From Georgenia satyanarayanai (GTDB lineage: Bacteria > Actinomycetota > Actinomycetes > Actinomycetales > Actinomycetaceae), in contig NZ_UETB01000015.1 of the NCBI RefSeq assembly GCF_900116375.1, positions 1 to 64,000 on the forward strand: a stretch of DNA of 64,000 nucleotides, written 5' to 3'. This document shows positions 42,786 to 54,307 of the stretch, piece after piece. Under the pieces are notes generated by a model. The model had not been told where the DNA came from. It searched no databases and was given only the letters and a program-made list of their open reading frames with translations. The position numbers were made by a program, and so were the translations under genes. Numbering within the stretch: position 1 is the first letter of the stretch; each line of letters begins with the position of its first letter.

Positions 42786-43798
42786 TGACCGGGGAGGCCT
42801 ACCGCGACGACGCGAACGACCCGCACGCCCTGCGCCTGGAAGCTGACCACCTCGCACTCGAGGACCACACCACGACCTCCGCCCAGCCCGCGCACCGGAT
42901 CATCGCGACCCACCTGTGGACCATGCTCCGCGATCTGGGCTTCACCGAGGGCCGGGTGCTGGCCCTCGGTGACGACGCCGCGACCTTCATCGGGCTGCCG
43001 CACACCGACGGCTCCTCGCCCGCGTCCGTGGTCGCGGACATCACCGATACCCGCACCCCGAGCACTCAGTTCCTGGTGCAGCTGCGGCTCCCGAAGGCGC
43101 ACGACCGGTTCGACGTCGTGATCGCGTCCCTGCCCTACAACGACGTGCGTCTCCAAGACCCCGGGCACGTCATCGTACGGCGCACCGTCCAAGCCCAGCT
43201 CGCCCTCACTCTGGCAACACTCACCCGCTCCGGCGGGTACACAATCCTCCTCGCCTCCCACGACCTGATGGACCAACCGTTCCCCGAAGCGCGCCGCCAC
43301 CTGCACCCGGTCGCCGACCTGCTCGGCGCGGTCCGCCTCCCGGCCGGCGCCCACCGCAGGCTCCCCGGCCTGGACTCGCCCACCGACCTGCTTGTCCTAA
43401 GGCACCGGCCCGACGGGGAGAGCAGCCGCTCGCAGGACTTCGAGCGCACCACGACCATCCACGTCGATGACCGCGACGTGGAGATCAACACCTACTTCGA
43501 GAACAACATCAGCCAGGTGCTCGGCACGGTTGGCGCCGACCCCCTAGCCTGGGGACCCGCCGCCGTCACCATCTCCAGCGCACCCGACCGACTCGGCCGC
43601 GACCTGGCCGAAGCGCTCAGCAACGTCACTGCCGAAGCACTCCGCGCCGGTCTGGCCTACACGCCAGACACCATCCATCGTCGACCCCAGCGGCCGCCCG
43701 TCGGCGAGCCCATCCGCCAGCGCGACCGTCAGGCAGCGCACCCGGCGCCACACCCCCACCCCCGCAGTGTCCACCGCCACACCGGGCTCGAGCGGTGA
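42785..43798 (+). CDS. Methyltransferase-like protein of the mobile module
   Basis: 337 residues. A Rossmann-type arrangement can be seen: VLALGDDAATFIGLPHTDGS near residue 60 and DRFDVVIASLPYNDVRL near 105, where the SLPYN replaces the NPPY/F motif of N6-adenine methylases, then the LTRSGGYTILLASHDLMDQP stretch. So it is either a divergent methylase or a non-catalytic relative such as the accessory proteins on plasmids. It starts within the previous stop (TGATG). Basic His/Pro/Arg-rich C-terminus. Confidence 0.55.
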   Translation: MTGEAYRDDANDPHALRLEADHLALEDHTTTSAQPAHRIIATHLWTMLRDLGFTEGRVLALGDDAATFIGLPHTDGSSPASVVADITDTRTPSTQFLVQLRLPKAHDRFDVVIASLPYNDVRLQDPGHVIVRRTVQAQLALTLATLTRSGGYTILLASHDLMDQPFPEARRHLHPVADLLGAVRLPAGAHRRLPGLDSPTDLLVLRHRPDGESSRSQDFERTTTIHVDDRDVEINTYFENNISQVLGTVGADPLAWGPAAVTISSAPDRLGRDLAEALSNVTAEALRAGLAYTPDTIHRRPQRPPVGEPIRQRDRQAAHPAPHPHPRSVHRHTGLER

Positions 43799-43906
43799 GG
43801 ACGACACGTAACGTCAACCAGCGCCCGCGGAGGTAAGGGACGCTGACCGCCATCACGCAGCTCGCAGGAGCCTGGCCGCTCCGGACCCGAACACTAGAGA
43901 CGCATG

Positions 43907-43937
43907 GGGCCAGCGCCCGACGGCGGGGCGCTGGCCC
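43907..43937. terminator. Hairpin between convergent genes of the mobile module
   Basis: GGGCCAGCGCCC (43907-43918) and GGGCGCTGGCCC (43926-43937) form a 12-bp stem with a seven-base loop, between the methylase-like gene (plus) and the excisionase (minus). Confidence 0.75.
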
Positions 43938-43969
43938 TTGCTGTCAGACTGAGCTGCCGCGCACCGCGT

Positions 43970-44182
43970 CTACCGGGCCGTAGGAATGGTGATGACGAGT
44001 GAACGGCGGAGCTCCTCAAGATCAACCCGGATGACGCGGCCGACCTTGTACCCGGTGATGGTGCCGTCGGCGATGCGTCGCCGGATCGTCTTAGTGCAGA
44101 CGCTGAACTCTGCTGCGGCGTCGGCGAGTGCGACGAGCTTGCCGCTCGGCACCCGCGTGGTCGCCGGTCGATTCGCGCTCAT
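43970..44182 (-). CDS. Excisionase-like helix-turn-helix protein
   Basis: 70 residues from ATG 44182 with GGAGG upstream. A winged MerR-like/excisionase helix (VALADAAAEFSVCTKTIRRR; IADGTITGYKVGRVIRVDLE) fits small Xis proteins (HTH_17). It lies 38 bases downstream of the integrase stop on the same strand, as in actinobacterial integrative elements. It probably biases the integrase towards excision. Confidence 0.85.
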   Translation of the reverse strand: MSANRPATTRVPSGKLVALADAAAEFSVCTKTIRRRIADGTITGYKVGRVIRVDLEELRRSLVITIPTAR

Positions 44183-44220
44183 GTGGGCCTCCTGGTGATG
44201 TGGACGGCACTCTCGGTCCG

Positions 44221-45528
44221 TCATGTCGGAGGTGTGCGCCCTGCCCCTTCGGGCCTCTCCTGTCCGCCTGAGGCCAGCGACTGCGCAGCCCCGTCGCCAG
44301 TCGTACGCCGAGCACGCCGTTGGGCGAGCTCGTCGGTGAAGGCGGCCCCGACCTTCTCCGCGATGGCGTGGCGACGTTCCTCGTCGCCGATGTGCTGATA
44401 TCGCAGCGCGATGGTGGGGTTCTTGTGGCCCGCGATTGCCATGAGCTCAGCCAGCGTCGCACCCGAGCGCGCGGCCCACGTCAGGGCCGTGTGCCGCAGA
44501 TCGTGGATGTGCAGGTCGGCCAGCCCCACCTGCTTGCGCACGGACCGCCAGTTCGACTCGACGACGGACGCGTGCAGCAATGCGCCTTTTCGCCCGACGA
44601 AGACGAAGCCGTCGTCACCGGGCTGCGCATGCTTCTCGAGGTGCTCTTGCAGGATCGGCACGACGAACGAGGGGATGGCAACGTCCCGCTTGGATGCCTT
44701 CGTCTTCGGATCTCCGATCTCGTTGAACCGTCCACTGGCCCTATTGTTGGCCGCGGTCCCCCGTACCTGAACGACGGCGCGCGCCGGGTCGTCCAGGTGC
44801 AGGTGCCGGCGCTGCAGCGCCCGGAGCTCGCCGTGACGGAGCCCAGTTGTCGCCGCGAGCGGCACCAGCGCTGCCAGGTAGTCCGGCATCAGCTCGTGCA
44901 ACCTCCACATTTGCTCTGGTGTCAGCACCACGGGTTCGTGGACGGCGTCGTATCGCAGTGCCCCCTTGACGCGAGCCGGCGAGGTCTCGAGCAGTTCGTG
45001 GTCCACGGCGTCGTTCAGCACCGAGGACAGGACCTGGTAGGCGGAGAACGCCGCGCCACGGCCTTCGCCCTTCCGCTGTGCGGTCCTGGCCTCGGCGGCG
45101 AGCTGCGCCCGCATCTTCGTGTACCAGTTGGAAATGTCTAACCGCGACAGGTCGCGCAGCGGGATGTCGCCGAGATCGGGCAGCACTCGTTTACGCAGCG
45201 TTCGCTCGTACCGATAGCGGGTCGAGGGGCGCAGCTGCTTGCCGGCGATCGACCGTTCCGCCCACTCGGCGAACGTGATCCCGCGCTGGGCATCCAGCCA
45301 GGCGCTGCGTTCCCGCTCGCGCGGTGGGGTCCACAGGTCGCGGTCGATCAGCAGTCGCTCGGCGTTGAGCCAGGCCTCGGCGGCCATCTTGTCGCCGAAG
45401 TTGCGCGAGTGACGCTTCAGGTCGGGCCCGGTGTAGCGCGCGCGCCAACTGGTGACCGCGCCAGCCTGCTGGCTCTTGCGCCGCTCGAGCTCGCCGAAGG
45501 TCCGCTTTCGTTTCTGCCTCTCGGTCAT
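44221..45528 (-). CDS. Tyrosine-family site-specific integrase
   Basis: 435 residues. N-terminal Arm-type and SAM-like core-binding regions (TFAEWAERSIAGKQLRPSTR), then the catalytic domain: Arg in TTGLRHGELRAL, HxxR in DLHIHDLRHTALTW, His in AIAGHKNPT and Tyr in ALRYQHIGD. It recombines attP with a chromosomal site. ATG 45528 follows GGAGGCACACCC. The 5' side of the gene faces the sufT 3' end (about 250 bases), implying that the site lies there. Confidence 0.92.
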   Translation of the reverse strand: MTERQKRKRTFGELERRKSQQAGAVTSWRARYTGPDLKRHSRNFGDKMAAEAWLNAERLLIDRDLWTPPRERERSAWLDAQRGITFAEWAERSIAGKQLRPSTRYRYERTLRKRVLPDLGDIPLRDLSRLDISNWYTKMRAQLAAEARTAQRKGEGRGAAFSAYQVLSSVLNDAVDHELLETSPARVKGALRYDAVHEPVVLTPEQMWRLHELMPDYLAALVPLAATTGLRHGELRALQRRHLHLDDPARAVVQVRGTAANNRASGRFNEIGDPKTKASKRDVAIPSFVVPILQEHLEKHAQPGDDGFVFVGRKGALLHASVVESNWRSVRKQVGLADLHIHDLRHTALTWAARSGATLAELMAIAGHKNPTIALRYQHIGDEERRHAIAEKVGAAFTDELAQRRARRTTGDGAAQSLASGGQERPEGAGRTPPT

Positions 45529-45733
45529 GGGTGTGCCTCCACCCATCAGGTGTCCCGCCGGGACCTCCTGTGGGGGGGAATCGCACACCCGACAGCACCG
45601 ACGATCTGCGCTCCGACCTGCGCAGACGGACCGAGATCCGTGGGGGAACTGTGGGGGAATGAAGTGCCCTGAGAGGGCCCTCCGGTCCACCTGGGTCCCC
45701 GACGGAAAACACTGTCGTCGCAGGTCAGGCAGC

Positions 45734-45765
45734 GTTTTCCGCTGATCTGCCGATCAGCGGAAAAC
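45734..45765 (-). terminator. Hairpin at the sufT 3' end, terminator or attachment-site region
   Basis: GTTTTCCGCTGATC and GATCAGCGGAAAAC form a perfect 14-bp stem with a TGCC loop, 12 bases after the sufT stop. It is a likely terminator of the suf operon; being the first symmetric feature next to the integrase, it may also overlap the attachment site. Confidence 0.6.
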
Positions 45766-45776
45766 TGCCAAGAAAC

Positions 45777-46108
45777 TCAGACGTTAAAGCCGAGGGCGCG
45801 CAGCTGCTCGCGGCCGTCGGGGGTGATCTTCTCCGGGCCCCACGGCGGCATCCAGACCCAGTTGATCCGCATGTCGTTGACGAGGCCGTCCAGGGCCTGG
45901 GCGGACTGGTCCTCGATGACGTCGGTCAGCGGGCAGGCCGCCGAGGTGAGCGTCATGTCGATGACCGCGTTGTTGTGCTGGTCCACGGTCACGCCGTAGA
46001 CGAGCCCGAGGTCGACGACGTTGATGCCGAGCTCGGGGTCGATGACGTCCCGCATCGCCTCCTCGACGTCCGCAGCCGTCGTCGGGGACGGGTTGGTCTG
46101 GGTGTCAC

Positions 46109-46112
<4 letters not shown>
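45777..46112 (-). CDS. sufT: SufT/MIP18-like Fe-S cluster assembly factor
   Basis: 111 residues, DUF59 domain. VEEAMRDVIDPELGINVVDL is the signature, with Cys in TSAACPLTDVIEDQ and the end VWMPPWGPEKITPDGREQL. It helps mature Fe-S proteins. ATG overlaps the sufU stop by ATGA. Last gene of the suf operon, and the integrative element inserted just past its 3' end. Confidence 0.92.
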
Positions 46113-48679
<2,567 letters not shown>

Positions 48680-48708
48680 TCAGGTTCTCTTCCTTCAAGT
48701 TCGGGGGG

Positions 48709-49056
48709 TCAGGCGTTGGCTGCGACGGTCGTGGTGACGTCGACGAGCACGGAGTCGCCCTGGACGGTGACGGGGTAGACGGGCACGGGCTGGGTGGCCG
48801 GCAGGCTCAGCGGCTTGCCGGTGCGCAGGTCGAAGCTGGAGCCGTGGAGCCAGCACTCGATCGCGCCGTCCTCCACCTCCCCGTCCGAGAGGCTCACCTG
48901 ACCGTGGGAGCAGGTGTCGGAGATCGCGTGGTACCGACCGTCGTTGTCGCGGACGACCGCGACCGGCACGGGCCGGCCGTCGGCGTCCTCGATGTCGGTG
49001 CGCATCGCCTCACCGGGCTCGAGGTCGCCGGTGTCGCAGACGTACTGGGCGCTCAT
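48709..49056 (-). CDS. Rieske-type ferredoxin in the suf operon
   Basis: 115 residues. The [2Fe-2S] motif is Cys49-x-His51 (DTCSHGQVSL) and Cys68-x2-His71 (ECWLHGSSFD), as in oxygenase-type Rieske ferredoxins. It sits between sufD and sufC and overlaps the sufD stop by ATGA. Its role in Fe-S assembly is not known; it may supply electrons. This gene order is common in actinobacterial suf operons. Confidence 0.9.
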   Translation of the reverse strand: MSAQYVCDTGDLEPGEAMRTDIEDADGRPVPVAVVRDNDGRYHAISDTCSHGQVSLSDGEVEDGAIECWLHGSSFDLRTGKPLSLPATQPVPVYPVTVQGDSVLVDVTTTVAANA

Positions 49057-50288
49057 GCCGTGGCGTGCTCCATCGTGCGGTCGAGCTCGGCCTCGATGGC
49101 CTCCATGAGGCGCTCGGAGACGACGGGGACGCCGATCTGGGCGATGAGCTCGGCGAAGAAGCCGCGGACGACGAGGCGGCGGGCCTCGGCCTCCGGGACA
49201 CCGCGCGAGCGCAGGTAGAACAGCTGCTCGTCGTCGAAGCGACCGGTGGCGCTGGCGTGCCCGGCCCCCTCGATCTCCCCGGTCTCGATCTCGAGGTTGG
49301 GCACGGAGTCCGCGCGCGCGCCCTCGGTGAGGACGAGGTTGCGGTTGAGCTCGTAGGTGTCGGTGCCCTCGGCGGCGACGCGGATGAGGACGTCACCGAT
49401 CCACACGGAGTGGGCGTCCTTCCCCTGGAGCGCACCCTTGTAGGTGACCCGCGAGACGCAGTTCGGCTCGTTGTGGTCGACGAAGAGGCGGTGCTCCTGG
49501 TGCTGGCCGGCGTCGGCGAAGTACAGGCCGAGCATCTCGACGTTCCCGCCGGGGCCGGCGAAGGCGGCGTCCGGGGTCACGCGCACGACGTCGCCGCCGA
49601 GGGTGACGACGATGTGCTTGAGCGAGGCGTCCCGGCCCACGCGGGAGCGGTGCGCCGAGAGGTGGAGCGCGCCGTCCTCCCAGTCCTGCACGGAGACGAC
49701 CGTGAGGCGGGCGTTGTCCGCGACGTCGACCTCGACGGTCTGGGCGAGGCTGGCGCTGCCGCGGTGGTCGAGGACGACGATCGCCTCGCTGCTCTCCTCG
49801 GCACGCAGGAGGACGTGCTGGGCCGCGACGCCGTCGGCGCCGGTCCCGGTCACGGTGACCATCGTGGGTGCGGCAGCGACGTGGTTCCGCGGCACGGTGA
49901 GGACGAGCGCCTCGGTGAAGGAGGCCCACGCGGCGGCCGCGGTGCGGTCACCGGGTGCCCCGACCCGGCCGAGGCGGGAGTCGTCACGGCCCACGCGCTC
50001 GACGGTGACACCCTCGGCGGCCTCGACGGTGACGTCCGGGGCCGCACCGTCGAGCTCACCGGCGAAGAACCGCTGGAGGCGGTCGACGGGCGTGAAGCGC
50101 CAGTCCTCCTCGCGCCCGGTGGGCACGGGGAAGTCGGACAGCTCGAAGGAGGTGGCGCGGTCGGCGCGGGAGGCCTCCGGGACGACGCCGCCACCGTGGG
50201 TGTGGGCGGCGTCCGTGGAGGCGCGGGAGTGGTCGGTCTTCATCTGGTTGTTCGTCGTCCCCTTGGTCGTGTCGGTCGTCGCGGTCAT
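49053..50288 (-). CDS. sufD: SufD, Fe-S assembly scaffold subunit
   Basis: 411 residues with the beta-helix core of SufB/SufD proteins (for example FDDEQLFYLRSRGVPEAEAR, LVVRGFFAELIAQIGVPVV). Interacts with SufB and SufC. Its start overlaps the sufB stop (50286-50290). An acidic, His-containing N-terminus (HSRASTDAAHTHGGGVVPEA) precedes the domain. It is less conserved than SufB, as expected. Confidence 0.93.
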   Translation of the reverse strand: MTATTDTTKGTTNNQMKTDHSRASTDAAHTHGGGVVPEASRADRATSFELSDFPVPTGREEDWRFTPVDRLQRFFAGELDGAAPDVTVEAAEGVTVERVGRDDSRLGRVGAPGDRTAAAAWASFTEALVLTVPRNHVAAAPTMVTVTGTGADGVAAQHVLLRAEESSEAIVVLDHRGSASLAQTVEVDVADNARLTVVSVQDWEDGALHLSAHRSRVGRDASLKHIVVTLGGDVVRVTPDAAFAGPGGNVEMLGLYFADAGQHQEHRLFVDHNEPNCVSRVTYKGALQGKDAHSVWIGDVLIRVAAEGTDTYELNRNLVLTEGARADSVPNLEIETGEIEGAGHASATGRFDDEQLFYLRSRGVPEAEARRLVVRGFFAELIAQIGVPVVSERLMEAIEAELDRTMEHATA

Positions 50289-51718
50289 CAGCCCACCGCC
50301 CCTTCCATCTGCAGCTCGATGAGGCGGTTGAGCTCGAGTGCGTACTCCATCGGCAGCTCACGCGCGATCGGCTCGACGAAGCCGCGGACGATCATCGCCA
50401 TGGCCTCCGGCTCCTCCATGCCGCGCGACATGAGGTAGAAGAGCTGGTCGGCGCTCACCTTGGAGACGGTGGCCTCGTGGCCCATCTCGACGTCGTCGAC
50501 GCGGACGTCGACGTACGGGTAGGTGTCCGAGCGGGAGACGAGGTCGACGAGCAGCGCGTCGCACAGGACCGTGGACTTCGACTGGGTCGCACCCTCGAGG
50601 ACCTGGACCAGGCCGCGGTAGGAGGCGCGGCCACCGCCGCGGGCCACGGACTTGGAGACGATCGAGGACGACGTGTGCGGCGCCATGTGGACCATCTTCG
50701 AGCCGGTGTCCTGGTGCTGGCCCTCGCCGGCGAAGGCGATGGACAAGGTCTCGCCCTTGGCGTGCTCACCCATGAGGTAGACGGCCGGGTACTTCATCGT
50801 CACCTTGGAGCCGATGTTCCCGTCGATCCACTCCATGGTGCCGCCCTGCTCGACGGTCGCCCGCTTGGTGACGAGGTTGTAGACGTTGTTCGACCAGTTC
50901 TGGATCGTCGTGTAGCGGACGCGGGCGTCCTTCTTGACGATGATCTCCACGACGGCCGAGTGCAGCGAGTCGCTCTGGTAGATGGGGGCGGTGCAGCCCT
51001 CGACGTAGTGCACGTAGGAGCCCTCGTCGGCGATGATCAGCGTCCGCTCGAACTGGCCCATGTTCTCGGTGTTGATGCGGAAGTAGGCCTGGAGCGGGAT
51101 CTCGACGTGGACGCCCTTGGGCACGTAGACGAAGGAGCCGCCGGACCACACCGCGGTGTTGAGCGCGGCGAACTTGTTGTCACCGGAGGGGATGACGGTC
51201 CCGAAGTACTCCTCGAAGATCTCCGGGTGCTCCTTGAGCGCCGTGTCGGTGTCCAGGAACAGCACGCCCTGGGCCTCGAGGTCCTCGCGGATCTGGTGGT
51301 AGACGACCTCGGACTCGTACTGGGCGGCGACGCCCGCGACGAGGCGCTGCTTCTCGGCCTCCGGGATGCCCAGGCGGTCGTAGGTGTTCTTGATGTCCTC
51401 GGGCAGGTCCTCCCAGCTGGTGGCCTGCTTCTCGGTCGACCGCACGAAGTACTTGATGTTGTCGAAGTCGATGTCCGACAGGTCGGCGCCCCAGTTCGGC
51501 ATGGGCTTCTTGTCGAAGAGGCTGAGCGCGCGCATGCGGCGCTTGAGCATCCACTCCGGCTCGTCCTTCAGCTCGGAGATGTTGCGCACGACGTCCTCGT
51601 TGAGGCCGCGCCGAGCGGTCGCGCCGGCGTCGTCCTTGTCGTGCCACCCGAACCGGTAGTTCCCAATCGAGGCGATCGTCTCGTCCTGGGTCATGGGGGT
51701 GTCGGTCGTACTCGTCAT
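50288..51718 (-). CDS. sufB: SufB, Fe-S assembly scaffold subunit
   Basis: 476 residues. Highly conserved SufB segments: [40 protein letters not shown] (with the conserved Cys), and [20 protein letters not shown]. Scaffold on which the cluster is built with SufC and SufD. ATG overlaps the sufR stop (TGATG), so the regulator and operon are coupled. Confidence 0.96.
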   Translation of the reverse strand: MTSTTDTPMTQDETIASIGNYRFGWHDKDDAGATARRGLNEDVVRNISELKDEPEWMLKRRMRALSLFDKKPMPNWGADLSDIDFDNIKYFVRSTEKQATSWEDLPEDIKNTYDRLGIPEAEKQRLVAGVAAQYESEVVYHQIREDLEAQGVLFLDTDTALKEHPEIFEEYFGTVIPSGDNKFAALNTAVWSGGSFVYVPKGVHVEIPLQAYFRINTENMGQFERTLIIADEGSYVHYVEGCTAPIYQSDSLHSAVVEIIVKKDARVRYTTIQNWSNNVYNLVTKRATVEQGGTMEWIDGNIGSKVTMKYPAVYLMGEHAKGETLSIAFAGEGQHQDTGSKMVHMAPHTSSSIVSKSVARGGGRASYRGLVQVLEGATQSKSTVLCDALLVDLVSRSDTYPYVDVRVDDVEMGHEATVSKVSADQLFYLMSRGMEEPEAMAMIVRGFVEPIARELPMEYALELNRLIELQMEGAVG

Positions 51719-52434
51719 CAGATTCCTTCCGTCTCGTCACCGTGCGGTGACGGGGTGGTGCTGGGGCGGCCGGTCGGGACGGTCGTGGGGATGTGGGTGG
51801 TGCACACGTGCTCGCCGCCGGCCAGCGTAGCCAGCCGCTGGACGTGGACGCCGAGGAGGCGGGAGAACGCGCGTGTCTCGGCGTCGCAGAGCTGGTGGTA
51901 GGACTCGGCGACGGCCAGCACCGGGCAGTTGCCCTGGCACAGCTGGACCGCCAGGCCGCGCGGTCCCACGGAGCGCACGGTCGCCGCGTAGCCGTCCTGG
52001 GTGAGCGCACCGGCCAGGGCACGCGCGCGGTCGGCGACGTCCTCCCCGGCTGCCTCGACGACGGGCGCGTAGCGCTCCTCCAGGCCGCTGACCCGCTGGT
52101 TGGCGAAGTGGTCGACGGCGTCGGGGCCCGCGACGTCACCGATGAACTGCAGCGCGTGCGTGGCGAGGTCGGAGTAGGCGTGGGACAGGCCCGAGCGGCC
52201 GGCGTCGGTGGCGACGTAGTAGCGCGCGGGCCGCCCGCGACGGCGCTGGCCGGGGCCGGAGGGCTCGTGGACGACGATGCGCTCGTCGCGCTCGAGGGCG
52301 GCGATGTGGCGCCGCACGCCTGCCGGGGTGAGGGTGAGGAGGCGGGCGAGCTCGGCGGCGCTGACGGGCCCGTGCTCGACGACGAGGCGGAGCACGCGGT
52401 CCTGCGTCGCTGACTCGACGCTGGTCTCGCTCAC
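51718..52434 (-). CDS. sufR: SufR, Fe-S-sensing repressor of the suf operon
   Basis: 238 residues from GTG 52434 (AAGGAGGAGCGAGCC upstream). Winged helix [20 protein letters not shown]; the cluster region is [19 protein letters not shown], with Cys166, Cys170, Cys183 and Cys211. In actinobacteria and cyanobacteria SufR holds a [4Fe-4S] cluster and represses suf when clusters are plentiful. It is the first gene of the operon, and a candidate operator lies at 52509-52530. Confidence 0.93.
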   Translation of the reverse strand: MSETSVESATQDRVLRLVVEHGPVSAAELARLLTLTPAGVRRHIAALERDERIVVHEPSGPGQRRRGRPARYYVATDAGRSGLSHAYSDLATHALQFIGDVAGPDAVDHFANQRVSGLEERYAPVVEAAGEDVADRARALAGALTQDGYAATVRSVGPRGLAVQLCQGNCPVLAVAESYHQLCDAETRAFSRLLGVHVQRLATLAGGEHVCTTHIPTTVPTGRPSTTPSPHGDETEGI

Positions 52435-52508
52435 GGCTCGCTCCTCCTTCTCACTCCGGCGGTGGGAGGCGCGCCAGAGGCGCACCGTCACATTAGGGAA
52501 CAGTCTCG

Positions 52509-52530
52509 TTGCCGAAATGCTTCCCGGCAA
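52509..52530. promoter_or_regulatory. Candidate SufR operator
   Basis: TTGCCG and CGGCAA arms (52509-52514 and 52525-52530) with a ten-base spacer, about 75 bases from the sufR start, near a -10-like TAATGT (minus strand). It sits in the space shared with the divergent ABC transporter gene. Confidence 0.4.
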
Positions 52531-52614
52531 GCAAGGCAAACCTCACCGTGGGGGTTCTCACGCCCCCGGCTCCCGACCCCGGAGGCCCGCCGCCGCGCGG
52601 TTAGGCTGGGCCGC

Positions 52615-53568
52615 GTGCTGACGGACTCCCCCGCCCTCCTCGTCGACGGCCTGCGCAAGCGCTACGGCGACCGGGACGTGGTCTCCGGGCTGAGCCTGCG
52701 GGCCGCGCGCGGGGAGCTGACCGCCGTCCTCGGTCCCAACGGTGCGGGGAAGACGACGACGATCGAGTGCTGCGAGGGCCTGCGCCGCCCCGACGGCGGA
52801 CGGGTCGAGGTGCTCGGTCTGGACCGGACGCGCCCCGAGAACGCCGCCGAGCTTCGCCACCGGGTGGGCGTCATGCTCCAGGAGGGCGGGCTGCCCATGG
52901 CCCCGCACGCCGGGGCGGTGCTGCGGCACGTCGCGAGCCTCCACGACCGTCCCGAGGCCGCCGGCCCGCTCCTCGAGCGGCTCGGGCTGACGACGGTGGC
53001 CCGCACCCGGGTCCGGCACCTGTCCGGCGGGCAGCGTCAGCGCCTGGCCCTGGCGTGCGCGATCGTCGGGGAGCCCGAGCTCGTCTTCCTCGACGAGCCG
53101 ACCGCGGGCCTGGACCCGCAGGCCCGGCTGGCCGTGTGGGACCTCGTTCGGGAGCTGCGCGCGGCCGGCACGTCGATGGTGCTCACCACCCACCTCATGT
53201 CGGAGGTGGAGGAGCTGGCCGACCACGTCGTCGTGGTCGACCGCGGCGCCAGCGTCGCCGCCGGTCGCCCCGCCGAGCTGCGCGGCGCCCCGCACGTGCG
53301 CATCGCTCCCCCGCCGGGCACCTCAGCCGCGACGCTCGCGGCGGACCTCGCCGCCGCGCTCGCCCAGCACGCGGGTCTGGACACGTGCGCGGAGGCGGGC
53401 GGCGTCGTCGTGCGCGGTACGCGGATGGACGCGGCGGTCCTCGCCGTCGTCGCCCGTGCCCTCGCCGACACCGGCCACGGGGCGGCCGAGGTCGCCCTCA
53501 CCCGGCCCACCCTGGAGGACGCGTTCCTCTCCCTCACCGGCCGAGAGCTGCGGGCGGACGCGGCGTGA
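52615..53568 (+). CDS. ABC transporter ATP-binding protein (exporter type)
   Basis: 317 residues. Walker A LGPNGAGKTTTIECC, Q-loop GVMLQEGGLP, signature RHLSGGQRQRLALACAI, Walker B LVFLDEPTAGLDPQ, His switch LTTHLMSEVEE. The C-terminal part (about 220-317) is the usual accessory domain of drug/daunorubicin-type exporters. GTG 52615 lies near -10-like TTAGGCT, so leaderless translation is likely. Coupled to the permease by GTGA. Confidence 0.93.
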   Translation: MLTDSPALLVDGLRKRYGDRDVVSGLSLRAARGELTAVLGPNGAGKTTTIECCEGLRRPDGGRVEVLGLDRTRPENAAELRHRVGVMLQEGGLPMAPHAGAVLRHVASLHDRPEAAGPLLERLGLTTVARTRVRHLSGGQRQRLALACAIVGEPELVFLDEPTAGLDPQARLAVWDLVRELRAAGTSMVLTTHLMSEVEELADHVVVVDRGASVAAGRPAELRGAPHVRIAPPPGTSAATLAADLAAALAQHAGLDTCAEAGGVVVRGTRMDAAVLAVVARALADTGHGAAEVALTRPTLEDAFLSLTGRELRADAA

Positions 53569-54305
53569 GCGCGACCAGCCGCCGGGTCCTCGCGCAGACC
53601 CGGTTCGAGACCCTTGCCGTCCTGCGCAACGGGGAGCAGCTCCTCCTCACGCTGCTGCTGCCCGCCATCGCGCTCGTCGCCCTCGCCTCGACCGACCTCG
53701 TGCCGCTGCCCGGGCCGCGGGCGCACGCCGCGATGGGCAGTGCCCTGGCGATGGCGGTGGCCTCGTCCTTCACCTCCCAGGCGATCGCCGTGGCGTTCGA
53801 CCGGCGGTGGGGTGTGCTGCGCATGCTCGCGACGACGCCGCTCGGGCCGCGAGGGCTGCTCGCGGGCAAGCTCGGGGCGGTGCTCGTCGTCCTCGTCGTC
53901 CAGACGGTGCTGCTCGGCGCCATCGGGCTGGCGGTGGGGTGGCGGCCCGGCGGCCTCGACGTCGTCCAGCTGCTCGGAGCGCTGGCGCTCATGGTGCTGG
54001 GGACCGGGGTGTTCGTCACCTTCGCCCTGCTCGTGGGCGGGACGCTGCGGCCCGAGGCGGTGCTCGCGATCGCGAACCTGCTCTTCGTCCTCATGGTCGT
54101 CGGCGGCGGGCTCGTGCTCCCGCTCGACATGCTGCCCGGCGCCGTCGCCGCCGTGCTGGCGTTCCTCCCCCCCGGAGCGCTCGGTGAGGCGCTGCGGACG
54201 CTGCTCACCGACGGGACGGTCGACGTCGTCGCCCTCGTCGTCCTCGCGGCCTGGGCGGTGCTCGGTGGTGTGCTCGCCACCCGCGCCTTCCGCTGGGACG
54301 CCTGA
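53565..54305 (+). CDS. ABC transporter permease (ABC-2 type)
   Basis: 246 residues with six hydrophobic segments (LLLTLLLPAIALVALASTDL; VLVVLVVQTVLLGAIGLAVG; LMVVGGGLVLPLDMLPGAVA). It pairs with the ATPase whose stop it overlaps. Substrate unknown. In other actinobacteria a similar pair by the suf locus is followed by haem A synthase genes; none occurs here. Confidence 0.87.
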   Translation: MSATSRRVLAQTRFETLAVLRNGEQLLLTLLLPAIALVALASTDLVPLPGPRAHAAMGSALAMAVASSFTSQAIAVAFDRRWGVLRMLATTPLGPRGLLAGKLGAVLVVLVVQTVLLGAIGLAVGWRPGGLDVVQLLGALALMVLGTGVFVTFALLVGGTLRPEAVLAIANLLFVLMVVGGGLVLPLDMLPGAVAAVLAFLPPGALGEALRTLLTDGTVDVVALVVLAAWAVLGGVLATRAFRWDA

Positions 54306-54307
54306 GC

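Larger units (their letters stand above)
37688..45765. mobile_element. Mobile-element module (integrative element, left limit uncertain)
   Basis: Contiguous genes ardC, hypothetical, coupling ATPase, ssb, DUF4913, methylase-like, xis and int. The right limit is placed near the hairpin beyond the integrase start, beside sufT. The left limit is unknown; the metal-resistance block to its left may belong to the same element. A direct repeat matching the integration site was not found. No relaxase or full type IV set is visible. Confidence 0.65.
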
